64,000 nt of DNA from Pollenia angustigena (taxonomy: Eukaryota; Arthropoda; Insecta; Diptera; Polleniidae), in the NCBI GenBank assembly GCA_930367215.1, contig OV884059.1, forward strand, positions 51,616,957 to 51,680,956. The letters are read 5' to 3'. Positions 46,438 through 55,699 of the stretch are shown here, piece by piece. The translations under genes and the position numbers were made by a program. Within the stretch, counting starts at the first letter, position 1. Each line of letters opens with the position of its first letter. A model generated the notes under the pieces. The model was given only the letters and a program-made list of their open reading frames with translations, did not search any database and was not told the DNA's origin.

Positions 46438-47352
46438 CAGAGATAGGCAAAAGGCCGCCCATGGGCGCTTTGTTATTCTCTTATTTACACGTATTTAAGC
46501 ACACGTACAGAAGAAAAAAATTAAAACAATTCAGTCTCGCATGAGCAGTCGCACAGGTATGTTGTGTTACGCTTGTTGCTTGAGCAGCGTTGCCAAATGT
46601 GATTTTTTTTTGTTAAAAGAATTATGAAAAAAGTTTTATTTTATAATTCTTTGTTTAAAAAGTAAGTTTTTTTGTAAATTGTTTTTTTTAAAGTTCTTTT
46701 TTATAATTCTTTGTTTGAAAAAAAAGCTTTTTGTAAATTGTGCAGTTTTACATTACAATTTTTTTTCATTCAATTTTGGTATTATATTTCTTACGACATT
46801 TTTGCCTTTTTAAGGCTTGATCGAACTTCATTATAATCCATTACTATTTAACATTAAAACACTTAATTGTGACAGAAAAGAAGAACTTAACTTTTTCAAA
46901 ACTTTTGATTAATTCATCTATGTCAAACTTGTAGGGACCACATTTCATACGCATGAGGTCTTCGAGATGTTCATCTGTGAGACGATTTCTGTGTTTATTT
47001 TTCATAAACTTCAAAAAAACAAAATGAAGATTCACATATAAAGGTTAATCCAAACGTCGAATACATCTTTAGAATTTAATTTTTTCTTTTTGGATATATG
47101 TTTTTGTTGATATTTTTTTCCAGAAGTTTATTCCACTTTCTAGAGGTAAAGATAAATCAACTTGTTTTTTTAAGTTCTTCTTTTATGTCACCATTATGTA
47201 TTTCAATGTTACTCAGTAACGGAATATTATGAAGTTCGATCATATTAAAAAAAAAAGAATTATGGCAACGCTGCAGAACAATGAGAGCGGGAGAGTCATA
47301 TAGTACTAACGGGAGAGTCATATATACACATGTATGTGTTTGCCTATCTTTG
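46438..47352 (-). mobile_element. hAT (Buster-like) deletion derivative, copy 1
   Basis: Ends CAGAGATAGGCAAA and TTTGCCTATCTTTG with an exact 8-bp target duplication ATATAGAT (46430-46437, 47353-47360). A minus-strand frame 47035-46844 reads KFMKNKHRNRLTDEHLEDLMR, which resembles the C-terminal part of Buster/ZBED5-type hAT transposases. The rest of the transposase is gone. Confidence 0.82.
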
Positions 47353-47571
47353 ATATAGATAGATAATAAAAAACTGGAGCATATGCTCAACTATTACTCA
47401 CATTGCTTTGTCTTTTAATGAATTTTAAGCTTTTTAATCTTTATAGACGTATTTTTAATTTTGAATCTGTAAAATCTGAAAAAAAATTCCTAATAAAATT
47501 TTAAATAAAATAACATACATATATCAAACTATTTGTTTTATTTTCTAATTCATAAACATAGTTTCTTTTTT

Positions 47572-47904
47572 TATGAAATCATATTACAAACATAAAATAA
47601 ATTTAATACGAACAAATGTAGAATTCATTTGAAAAAATAAAAAGGTTTCATATTACATAAAAAAGATAATTATGAAAAGGAGCAATAAGCTGATTCTATA
47701 AAATATTTATTTAGTTATTTTTTTGTTTTGTTTTTTTAAGAATTCTAAACACCTACACATCTGCTCAACTAATACTCAAATTTCTTTGTATTTCCAAGAA
47801 TTTTGAGACTTTATGAAACTTAAATTTGTCACGTATGTACAATTCATTTGAAAAATAAAAAGGTTTCATATTACATAAAAAAGACCATCCGACATGGTTG
47901 TATC
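47572..47904 (+). repeat. Dispersed repeat shared with 32760-33010
   Basis: AATCATATTACAAACATAAAATAAATTT and AAAAGGTTTCATATTACA match the stretch at 32.8 kb. The latter motif appears again at 47860. No gene seen. Confidence 0.6.
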
Positions 47905-48175
47905 TACACACACCCTACTCTTTACGAACATCTAACAAAGACCCTGCATAGGGTTGCCAGACGGTCACATTTACACACACACACAGCCACGACAATCACA
48001 TTTACACATACACACACACACACCCTACTCTTTACGAACACCTAACAAAGAGACCGCATAGGGTTGCCAGACGGTCACATTTACACACACACACACCCTA
48101 CTATTTACGAACATCTAACAAAGACCCCGCATAGGGTTGCCAGACTGTCACATTTACACACACACAGACAATAAA
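47905..48175 (+). repeat. Minisatellite with (CA)n
   Basis: Three units of a ~75-bp sequence (CCCTACTCTTTACGAACATC, AACAAAGACC, GCATAGGGTTGCCAGACGGT, CACATTTACACACAC) start near 47913, 48022 and 48096. They are joined by CA runs of different length. Confidence 0.82.
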
Positions 48176-48475
48176 AGTGGTGGAGCTTGCACATCACAAA
48201 CCGCAAACCACAACACGATAAAGTCACAACAATATACACACAAACACGGCTCAGTTTAGCGTACCAATCGATGAACTTATTAAGTAAACCAGCCGACTGT
48301 AGGGTGAAAATAAAATCTTGATCGCGGATGCTCACTATGATATCGCCTCCAAGATAAGAAGGGGAGAGATAGGGGATAGTTTTTAGATGAAATTGTTTGC
48401 TGGGTTATACCATGCTCCCAAATTTGTATGGAAAAAGTGCATTTGAACCCCTCTAAACATACTACTGGTGTAGGA
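48176..48475. other. Unassigned spacer
   Basis: No gene or repeat recognised. Confidence 0.35.
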
Positions 48476-49022
48476 TCAATATTATAGAAATTACAAACGG
48501 AATGACAAAGTTATATATACCTTTTTTTACCTTCGGTGAAGGATATAAAAAGAGTAATTTTTGGGAATTCAGGGGTCTAATCACCGCATTCGATACTATC
48601 GTATCGAATAAACCAGTGAATTTTTTGCATACGATAGACACTGGCGTATCGAATGAAAACTCGATAAATGTAATGTCGAGTTACTCGATGTCGAATGCTA
48701 TTATTTCAAATTCAATACATTTCATTCGATATCGAGTTTCAAGATACCAAAATAAATAATTTCGATCAATTTTTCTCGATATCGTGTGCGGTGATTAGAC
48801 CCCAGTATTTCGGTTATAACTCATAAAAATTTCCAATATTTTGTTATATAACTCATATCCATAGGACATATGGCAGCCCAAAAATTTACGTTTTTATAAA
48901 AATTTTGATGTTTTTTAGCCCATTTTTGGAGTATTTTGCTCATAAATTACCCATTGTATAACCGATTTGATATTTTTATATACCGACGTGTTAAGGAAGA
49001 ATTTTACCATTTACTTAAGTTA
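48476..49022 (-). repeat. mini-me fragment duplicated from the 44.3-kb cluster
   Basis: GTGTAGGATCAATATT, CTTCGGTGAAGGATATAAAAAGAG, a MITE (48572-48803) and then CATAGGACATATGGCAGCCC match 44260-44770 in the same order, including the MITE site. This is a segmental duplication rather than two independent insertions. Confidence 0.82.
48572..48803. mobile_element. MITE with GGGTCTAATCACYGCAT ends, copy 2
   Basis: Second copy of the MITE at 44325, with better preserved ends (GGGGTCTAATCACCGCA and TGCGGTGATTAGACCCC). Confidence 0.8.
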
Positions 49023-49375
49023 TATTTACCCTCCACCGACACTTCGAATGTTTTAGGAGTAATATCTGTATGATGTCTATTTATTATTATAATCTTTGTA
49101 AAAACAGACATCTGCATTAAAATTTGTTGCGGTTTAGACCTATATCAAATTACTGACCGACAATCAGAATAAATTTTAAAAAGCTTGAGTAGAATATCAG
49201 TTTAAGCTGAACTTAAATTATTTTCAGGAGAACAAATTATATAAAAGCCATGGTAAGCTATAAACCAATCATCCCAAATTCAACAGAACGATTTCTGGCA
49301 TTAAAAACATAAATTTCAATACAGCGGTGCAATTAGTTTAAGCGTTTGCAGTGAATTTTAGAAGGCTGCTTGTTA

Positions 49376-49740
49376 AGAACATACATTCGTACATATTATA
49401 GTGACATAATTTAGTAATCAATAAGAACATACATTCGTACATAATTTTAGCGCATTAACTTTCTTACACAATATTTATTTTAATTTACAAACTGCATACA
49501 CCGCATTTTCATTGTTCTGTAATTTGTTTATTAATTTTGTGTTAAATAAACCATTTATAATTAGGTCATTTGTTTATTAACTTGTTTATTAATTTTGTGT
49601 TAAATAAACCATTCAAAATTAGGTCATTTGTTTTCTGCAACTTAAACATTTTTACTTCCTCATTCAATTATTATTATTTAAGCTAAGCATTTTATTATTA
49701 AGTCATTCTTTATATAAAAGAAAGTAAAAAATAAAGATAT
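49376..49740 (+). repeat. Repeat-bearing stretch, possible solo LTR
   Basis: Two AAGAACATACATTCGTACAT units (49376, 49423) and two ~56-bp units with TTTATTAATTTTGTGTTAAA (49527, 49583). They are followed by TTTATATAAAAG and AATAAAGAT, which could be a promoter and a poly(A) signal of an LTR. No partner LTR is in the window; assignment is tentative. Confidence 0.35.
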
Positions 49741-50009
49741 CTCAGTCGTGTTTTTAGTAATTATACGTGTGTTTTACTTTAATATGGCTTCCTTCAGGTT
49801 TCAAGTGCTTGTTAGGAAAATTGTTAAAAAGTTAGCGTCAATCTGGATTTATGTGTTTAGATTGAGTCACGTTAACGAGACAAACATAAACACTGCTAAA
49901 ATGGAATCTAAGGTAAATTATGGACCGTATATCACAAAATTGCATAAAATTTTTTCTGGCCATATGAAGCTAAACTGGAAGAAAGTTTACCGCGTATTTA
50001 ATTATTTTA

Positions 50010-50840
50010 CCAGAGTGGGCTCTAAATGAGGCCTATGGTAAGTTATGCACCGATCTTCACCAAATTTCACAGTTTCATTTCTAGTTCTATAAAATTGTGA
50101 TGTACCAAATTTTGTTATGATAACATAGTTTTTTGCGTTTTTAGGCGTACTAGTAAGGTTTATATGGGGCCTAGGGTAAAGTATTAACTGATCTTCACGA
50201 AATTTCACGGTCTTATTTCCAGTCCTATAAAACTTTTATGTTCCAAATTTTGTTATGACAGCATTATTTTTTACGAATTTAGGCGTACTAAACTGTTTTC
50301 CGGAAGTAGGGTTTATATGGGGCCTAGGGTAAATTATGGACCGATCTTCACGAAATTACATAGTTTTACTTCTTGTCCTATAAAACTTTGATGTACCAAA
50401 TTTTGTTATGATAGCGTTATTTTTTACGGTTTTAGGTGTACTAAACTGTTTTCCGGAAGAAAGGTTTATATGGGGCCTAGGGTAAATTATGGACCGATCT
50501 TCACGAAATTTCACAGTCTTTTTCGTTGTTCTATAAAACTTTGATGTACCACTTTTTGTTATGATAGCATTATTTTTTACGGTTTCATGCGTACTTAACT
50601 ATTTTCCGGAAGAAAGGTTTATATGGGGCCAAGGTTAAATTATGGACTGACCTTCACGAAACTTAACAGTATCGTTTCTAGTTCAATAAAACTGTGACGA
50701 GCCAAATTTTGTTATGATAACGTCATTAATTATGGTCTTAGGCGTACTAAACTGTTTTCCGGGAATAGGGTTTATATAGGGCCTAGAGTAAATTATGGAC
50801 CGATCTTCACGAAATGTAACAGCGTGATTTTTAGTTGAAC
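50010..50840 (+). repeat. ~150-bp tandem repeat array
   Basis: At least six units, each with TATATGGGGCCTAGGGTAAA (50159, 50309, 50466, 50618 and 50770, plus a diverged first unit near 50023) and CCGATCTTCACGAAATTTCAC. The same repeat is present in three units at 26280-26690. Confidence 0.88.
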
Positions 50841-51003
50841 AAGACGAATTCTTGCAAAATCTTATGTCATTCTGTGCATTATTCCACCATTTATGTTAGT
50901 TTTTGTAACAAAATTATCAATTTATTTTAGGTGGTGGTTCCACATTTTGATTCATAGCTCTGATCCTACTAAACGGATTTTGCTGAATTTCAATCCCAAA
51001 GGA

Positions 51004-51725
51004 TAACAAATAAACAAATTTTGAAAAAAGTAACAAACATTGGAACAATTTATATCCCTTAAACGTTCGAATTTCAAAAAAGTACCAAATACGCATTTGT
51101 ATTTTTTAGATAAGTTCCAAATGATATATAATTTGTATTTCAGTGCGTATTCAGGTTTCACTGTTTCACTACCAAAAATGGCCGAATTTCGAAAAAAGTA
51201 CCAGACACCTATTTGTTTTTTTATTTTAAGCACAAAAATAAATATTAAATAAAAAAAGTACCAGTTTATTTAAATAAAGTACCAGTTAGAGAACGAAAAA
51301 GTACCAAAAAATCAATTTTACAGATTCTCATTCACTCAGCAACTTGCATGTTTAATTTTATGTTTCTAGATCCAATAAATGCGGAAATTTAAAAGGTACT
51401 AGTTGAAGAGCAAAATAGTACCAAAAACCCTCTTACAGATTCTCATTCACTCATTGACCTTACATTTTAATTTTATCTTTCTAGGTCCAATAGTAACGGA
51501 GATTCAAAAAGTACCAGTAAATGAATAAAAAAAGTACCAAAAAGTTTCCTCTTATAGATTCTCATCCACTCAGAACATTGCATGTTATATGTTATGATTC
51601 TAGGTTCAATACTAACGGAAATTAAAAAGTACCACCCAGAGAACAAAAAAGTGCCAAAAACGTCCTTCTTGTAGATTCATATCCACTCATTACATTGTAT
51701 ATTGAATTTTTTGTTTCTAGTTCCA

Positions 51726-51730
<5 letters not shown>
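51004..51730 (+). repeat. GTACCA-rich satellite array
   Basis: Units of ~117-125 bp contain AGATTCTCATYCACTCA (starts near 51320, 51440, 51557, 51673), TTCTAGGTTCAATA, AACGGAAATT and AAAAAGTACCA. The left part (51004-51300) is more diverged. The same array continues, split by insertions, at 53294-53342, 55036-55162 and 63558-64000. Confidence 0.85.
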
Positions 51731-51757
<27 letters not shown>

Positions 51758-51818
51758 ATTGAATCTTTCTTATCGAAATTTACAATATGTGTTCAAATCT
51801 TAATTCTACTTGTTGTTA
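51731..51818 (-). repeat. 3' end fragment of Jockey LINE 2
   Basis: A T run (51731-51754) plus ~64 bp (TTATTGAATCTTTCTTATCG and on) nearly identical to 59071-59157, with the same flank GTTCCAATAAT. This is therefore a copy of the same insertion event, cut at 51818 by the junction with the inverted arm. Confidence 0.85.
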
Positions 51819-52046
51819 AAAAAAGAAACTATGTTTATAAATTAGAAAATAAAACAAATAGTTTGATATATGTATGTATGTTGTGTTATTTTATTTAAAA
51901 TTTTATTAGGAATTTTTTTTCAGATTTTACAGATTCAAAATTAAAAATACGTCTATAAAGATTAAAAAGCTTAAAATTCATTAAAAGACAAAGAAATGTG
52001 AGTAATAGTTGAGCATATGCTCCAGTTTTTGATTATCTATCTACAT

Positions 52047-52959
52047 CAAAGATAGGCAAACACATACATGTGTATATATGACTCTCCCGTTAGTACTATA
52101 TGACTCTCCCGCTCCCATTGCTCTGCAGCGTTGCCATAATTCTTTTTTTAATATGATCGAACTTCATAATATTCCGTTACTGAGTAACATTGAAATACAT
52201 AATGGTGACATAAAAGAAGAACTTAAAAAAACAAGTTGATTTATCTTTACCTCTAGAAAGTGGTATAAACTTCTGGAAAAAAATATCAACAAAAACATAT
52301 ATCCAAAAAGAAAAAATTATATTCTAAAGATGTATTCGACGTTTGGATTAACCTTTATATGTGAATCTTCATTTTGTTTTTTTGAAGTTTATAAAAAATA
52401 AACACAGAAATCGTCTCACAGATGAACATCTCGAAGACCTCATGCGTATAAAATGTGGTGCCTACAAGTTTGACATAGATGAATTAATCAAAAGTTTTGA
52501 AAAAGTTAAGTTCTTCTTTTCTGTCACCATTATGTGTTTTAATATTACATAGTAATGGATTATAATGAAGTTCGATCAAGCCTTAAAAAGGCAAAAAAGT
52601 CGTAAGAAATATAATACCAAAATTGAAAGAAAAAAAAATTGTAATGTAAAACTGCACAATTTACAAAAAGCTTTTTTTTCAAACAAAGAATTATAAAAAA
52701 TAACTTTAAAAAACACAATTTACAAAAAAACTTATTTTTTAAACAAAGCATTATAAAATAAAACTTTTTTCATCATTCTTTTTACAAAAAAAAATCACAT
52801 TTGGCAACGGTGCTCAAGCAACAAGCGTAACACAACATACCTGTGCGACTGCTCATGCGAGACTGAATTGTTTTAATTTTTTTCTTCTGTACGTGTGCTT
52901 AAATACGTGTAAATAAGAGAATAACAAAGCGCCCATGGGCGGCCTTTTGCCTATCTCTG
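52047..52959 (+). mobile_element. hAT (Buster-like) deletion derivative, copy 2
   Basis: Ends CAAAGATAGGCAAA and TTTTGCCTATCTCTG. The flanking 8-mers ATCTACAT and ATCTATAT differ by one base. The C-terminal transposase frame (52361-52552) reads KHRNRLTDEHLEDLMRIK. Mirror image of the copy at 46438-47352. Confidence 0.8.
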
Positions 52960-53032
52960 ATCTATATACTTATGTATATAAAAATTAAAAATGTTTGTAT
53001 GTTTGTTTGTTGGCTTATAGACTCCTTAACTA

Positions 53033-53291
53033 CCCAGTAAAAACTTCGCCTACTTTTTCAAAATGAATAGCATCTTGAACTCATTATTTTGTAGCTTTCT
53101 TCTTTAACTACATCTATAACAACTTTTTTCTGGATGTATTTAAGTAAAAAAATAATGACTTACTTTTAAATGCGTTCATTTTGGGACATGCCTTGTAAAA
53201 TTCATTGGTTCTTTCAGTAGAATTGTAAGTAGTGCCTTCATGTTTTTCTGATTACTCAACACATTATTTTGTAGGCGAAGTTTTTACTGGG
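53033..53291. mobile_element. MITE with CCCAGTAAAAACTTCGCC ends, copy 2
   Basis: Inverted counterpart of the MITE at 46094-46364, with TA on both sides; 12 bp shorter. Confidence 0.85.
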
Positions 53292-53734
53292 TAGATTCTC
53301 ATCCACTCAGAACATTGCATGTTGAATGTTATGATTCTAGGTTAGGGTTTCTAATTTCCCGGACTTTTTCTATTCCCGGGAAACGAAACAAAAAAAATCT
53401 TATTCCCGGGAATCCCGGGATTCGTTGAGTAAAACAATGATTTCATTAAATGAGTTCAAGACAAAAGTTTTTACTTTTTTAAAAGAATATACAACTATAC
53501 AACAGTCCAAAAAAAATTATGTTTATTATGTTCACAGAAAACTGAAACAAAACCAAATAAATTGTTACATTCATATGTACATGCATATTAATTATATATT
53601 TTTTTTTTTTTTTGGGAGATCACAAATTATAAAAACTTATTAATAATTATTAGTTATTATAAATAGCAACATGGTTAAATTAATTTTCTTTTAAGAAAAT
53701 TTTTTTAGCATTAATTTAAACATTTAAAAGCTTA

Positions 53735-53869
53735 CTGCCTATTTCACGATGTCACTCAAACGTTTACGTTCGCACAAAAAACATGTAAACCAAAAACAAA
53801 TTTTTTAATTTTGTTTTATATGTTATTTGTGCGAACGTAAACGTTCGAGTGACATCGTGAAATAGGCAG
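53735..53869. mobile_element. 135-bp palindromic MITE
   Basis: CTGCCTATTTCACGATGTCACT and its inverted match pair over almost half the element; TA lies on both sides (53733-53734, 53870-53871). The right-hand TA is also the left TA of the next MITE. Confidence 0.85.
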
Positions 53870-53871
53870 TA

Positions 53872-54491
53872 AGTCTGTGTTCATACGGCTCTTGTCTTAT
53901 TGAGCCAATTTAGACTAGACTAATTGTTCTGGCAGAAAACGACAGTTTGTAGGCGAAAGAGGTGAAGAGAGTAGTTTTTGGTTGGCATAATTTTTAATCC
54001 AGCTTCAACCTCGCATTAGCAGAACAAAACCAATACATACACACTTATGAAAAAACAGGTTCAGTGTTTTTTTTTGCAGATCGATTTTAATCGTTAGTTG
54101 TTCGCCGTCGTGTAAACATGAATATTAAAAAAATACTAACACATACAAAGCTGCGTGTACGTATACAATTTTATGCCAGAACAATTAATCCAGTGTAGTT
54201 TGGAAAGAACAAAAGTTAATCCGACTAAAAATTAGTCTAGTCTTAATTGGCTCATTGACATGATTGCTACTTTATAGGCGAGAGGGACGAGGGGAAAAGA
54301 ATCGAGTACACAGATGCATAAACTTTCTTTACGTTTTGCTTTTTCATTCGTTGTTTACTTTTGTTATTGTTTTCAATATCAAAAAAGCACATGTCGTCAA
54401 CATGACATGAGTCATTTGAACGCCAATTCATATTCAAAGAAGAAAAAGGAAGAATCTTGTCAATAAGACATGAGCCGTATGAACTCAGACT
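53872..54491. mobile_element. 620-bp TA-flanked MITE
   Basis: AGTCTGTGTTCATACGGCTC and the inverted GAGCCGTATGAACTCAGACT, flanked by TA (53870-53871 and 54492-54493). A further inverted-repeat element is nested at 53902-54253. Confidence 0.82.
53902..54253. mobile_element. MITE nested in a MITE
   Basis: GAGCCAATTTAGACTAGACT and the inverted AGTCTAGTCTTAATTGGCTC define the ends. ATTG occurs on both sides as a possible short target duplication. Confidence 0.65.
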
Positions 54492-54499
54492 TATCAGAT

Positions 54500-54790
54500 A
54501 TTCTATTTCTAATCCTTGTTGAAATGTATATTGCCTGCTACCGAAAACGTGCTCTCGCTTCCTACAGACGTTGGTTTTATAGTAAGAAGCGCATAATACA
54601 AAGATTATAAATTTGTTGGCCTGTTACCCGTGACCCAATAGACGACAAAATCTTTTTTTAAGATATTTTCAGGCTTTTGTATTTTCTTTACATTTATTTT
54701 ATTAGAATTTGTAGATTGTTTAACATCTGGTGTTGGTGATGGTGTATCGTGTACATTTTCATTTTCTACTTCAAGAAGCTTTTTAGACAT
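54500..54790 (-). pseudogene. hAT transposase C-terminal remnant
   Basis: A short frame (54790-54605, MSKKLLEVENENVHDTPS) is followed after a stop by ALLTIKPTSVGSESTFSVAGN, the hAT dimerisation-domain signature. The catalytic part is deleted. Confidence 0.8.
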
Positions 54791-55035
54791 TTCATCAACA
54801 ATTAAAAAGACCGTTTATTTATTGGCGTAGGAAAAATAGTTCGATTTGTAGAAAGTTTTTAGTAATTTTAGTAAAGAATATATTTTTATTGCACGTTCTT
54901 TAACGATGCTAACAAATTAAAATTTCAAAAAATTTCATTTGAAATACCCGAAAATTCCCGCAAAAAATTTCCCGGAAATAACTTAAAAAATATGTCCCGG
55001 GATTCCCGGGAATTCTTTCCCAAGTAGAAACTCTA

Positions 55036-55162
55036 TTCTAGGTTCAATACTAACGGAAATTAAAAAGTACCACCCAGAGAACAAAAAAGTGCCAAAAACC
55101 TCCTTCTTGTAGATTCATATCCACTCATTACATTGTATATTGAATTTTTTGTTTCTAGTTCC
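55036..55162 (+). repeat. Satellite segment
   Basis: One unit of the GTACCA satellite (TTCTAGGTTCAATACTAACG, AAAAAGTACCACCCAGAG, TAGATTCATATCCACTC) between the hAT relic and the LTR-like repeat. Confidence 0.82.
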
Positions 55163-55317
55163 AGTTATGTATTTTATAAAGCTTTTTTGTAATAGTTCTA
55201 TTCCTACAATTTTTCAGAAATGACTTAATACACTACCAGACTATTATATTGTATTTTCTTTTTACATTTTACCTTAGCCTTCCGTTGGAAAGCAATGAGG
55301 TATATTGAATGTACAGA
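55163..55317 (+). repeat. 155-bp LTR-like direct repeat, left
   Basis: Identical or nearly so to 58898-59052 (offset 3735). It has a TATTTTATAAAGC box-like motif. The outer flanks share AGTTCCA, the satellite sequence, as a likely target duplication. Without the Transib element the two repeats are only ~385 bp apart, so this may be a small non-autonomous LTR element. Confidence 0.7.
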
Positions 55318-55380
55318 AAAATTTACAATTATTAGACACCAGCAGAATGTAATGCATTTTCTGGCCCGCTACGGCCGTCG

Positions 55381-55420
55381 CACAGTGGCGCCATTTGAGT
55401 TTTTTCGTTGCAAAAATCAT
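55381..55420 (+). promoter_or_regulatory. Left Transib terminus, recombination-signal-like
   Basis: Heptamer CACAGTG, a 22-bp spacer and the nonamer-like GCAAAAATC (55410-55418). This is the arrangement seen in V(D)J recombination signals. The transposase is expected to bind and nick at the heptamer. Confidence 0.85.
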
Positions 55421-55699
55421 ATCTTTTGAACCGAATAAGATAATTGAACAGTTTAAACAGCATATGATAGATAACTGTTCAGCCTATGAAATGAGCGTTT
55501 GGAAAGGGTGCTACGCTCTGTAGGGGCCTAATTATGGGTTATCAAAGTTAAAATTAGTAGAAAAATCAATTTTATGGTAACTAAAAAAAATTATTTTTAC
55601 ATTTTTAGATTGTTTTTATTTTTTTTCTTTAGGTTTTTATGTTTTAAATTATTACCCAACAAATTAAAAAAAAAATTATTTTTTTTTAAATTTATTTTT

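Larger units (their letters stand above)
46092..47571 (+). repeat. 1.5-kb inverted repeat, left arm
   Basis: The sequence recurs inverted at 51819-53293 with high identity. It contains a 271-bp MITE (46094-46364) at its outer end and a hAT derivative (46438-47352). The inner end is at 47571, but the flanking sequence continues naturally into a dispersed repeat (see 32760), so this arm is the parental one. Confidence 0.88.
49023..51003 (+). mobile_element. Truncated Helentron-like element with 150-bp repeats
   Basis: Begins ACCCTCCACCGACACTTCGAATGTT and ends GATTTTGCTGAATTTCAATCCC, matching internal positions of the complete element at 26161-27034. The hairpin end and the GTCY end are both missing. 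It holds an expanded 150-bp array (50010-50840) and probably an LTR-like insertion (49376-49740). Confidence 0.65.
51819..53293 (-). repeat. 1.5-kb inverted repeat, right arm
   Basis: Inverted copy of 46092-47571: hAT derivative at 52047-52959 and MITE at 53033-53291, flanked by TA at 53292-53293. It interrupts both the Jockey fragment (left) and the satellite (right), so it was moved here after them. Confidence 0.88.
53343..55035 (-). mobile_element. hAT element relic, 1693 bp
   Basis: Ends TAGGGTTTCTAATTTCCCGG and the inverted TAGAAACTCTA, with CCCGGGAATCCCGGGA subterminal blocks. An exact 8-bp target duplication TTCTAGGT lies at 53335-53342 and 55036-55043, inside a satellite unit. It contains a transposase remnant and three MITEs. 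Confidence 0.9.

Noticed and set aside
49748..50029. Small protein gene starting MASFRFQVLV
   Set aside because: The frame runs into the 150-bp repeat array and shows no recognisable domain.
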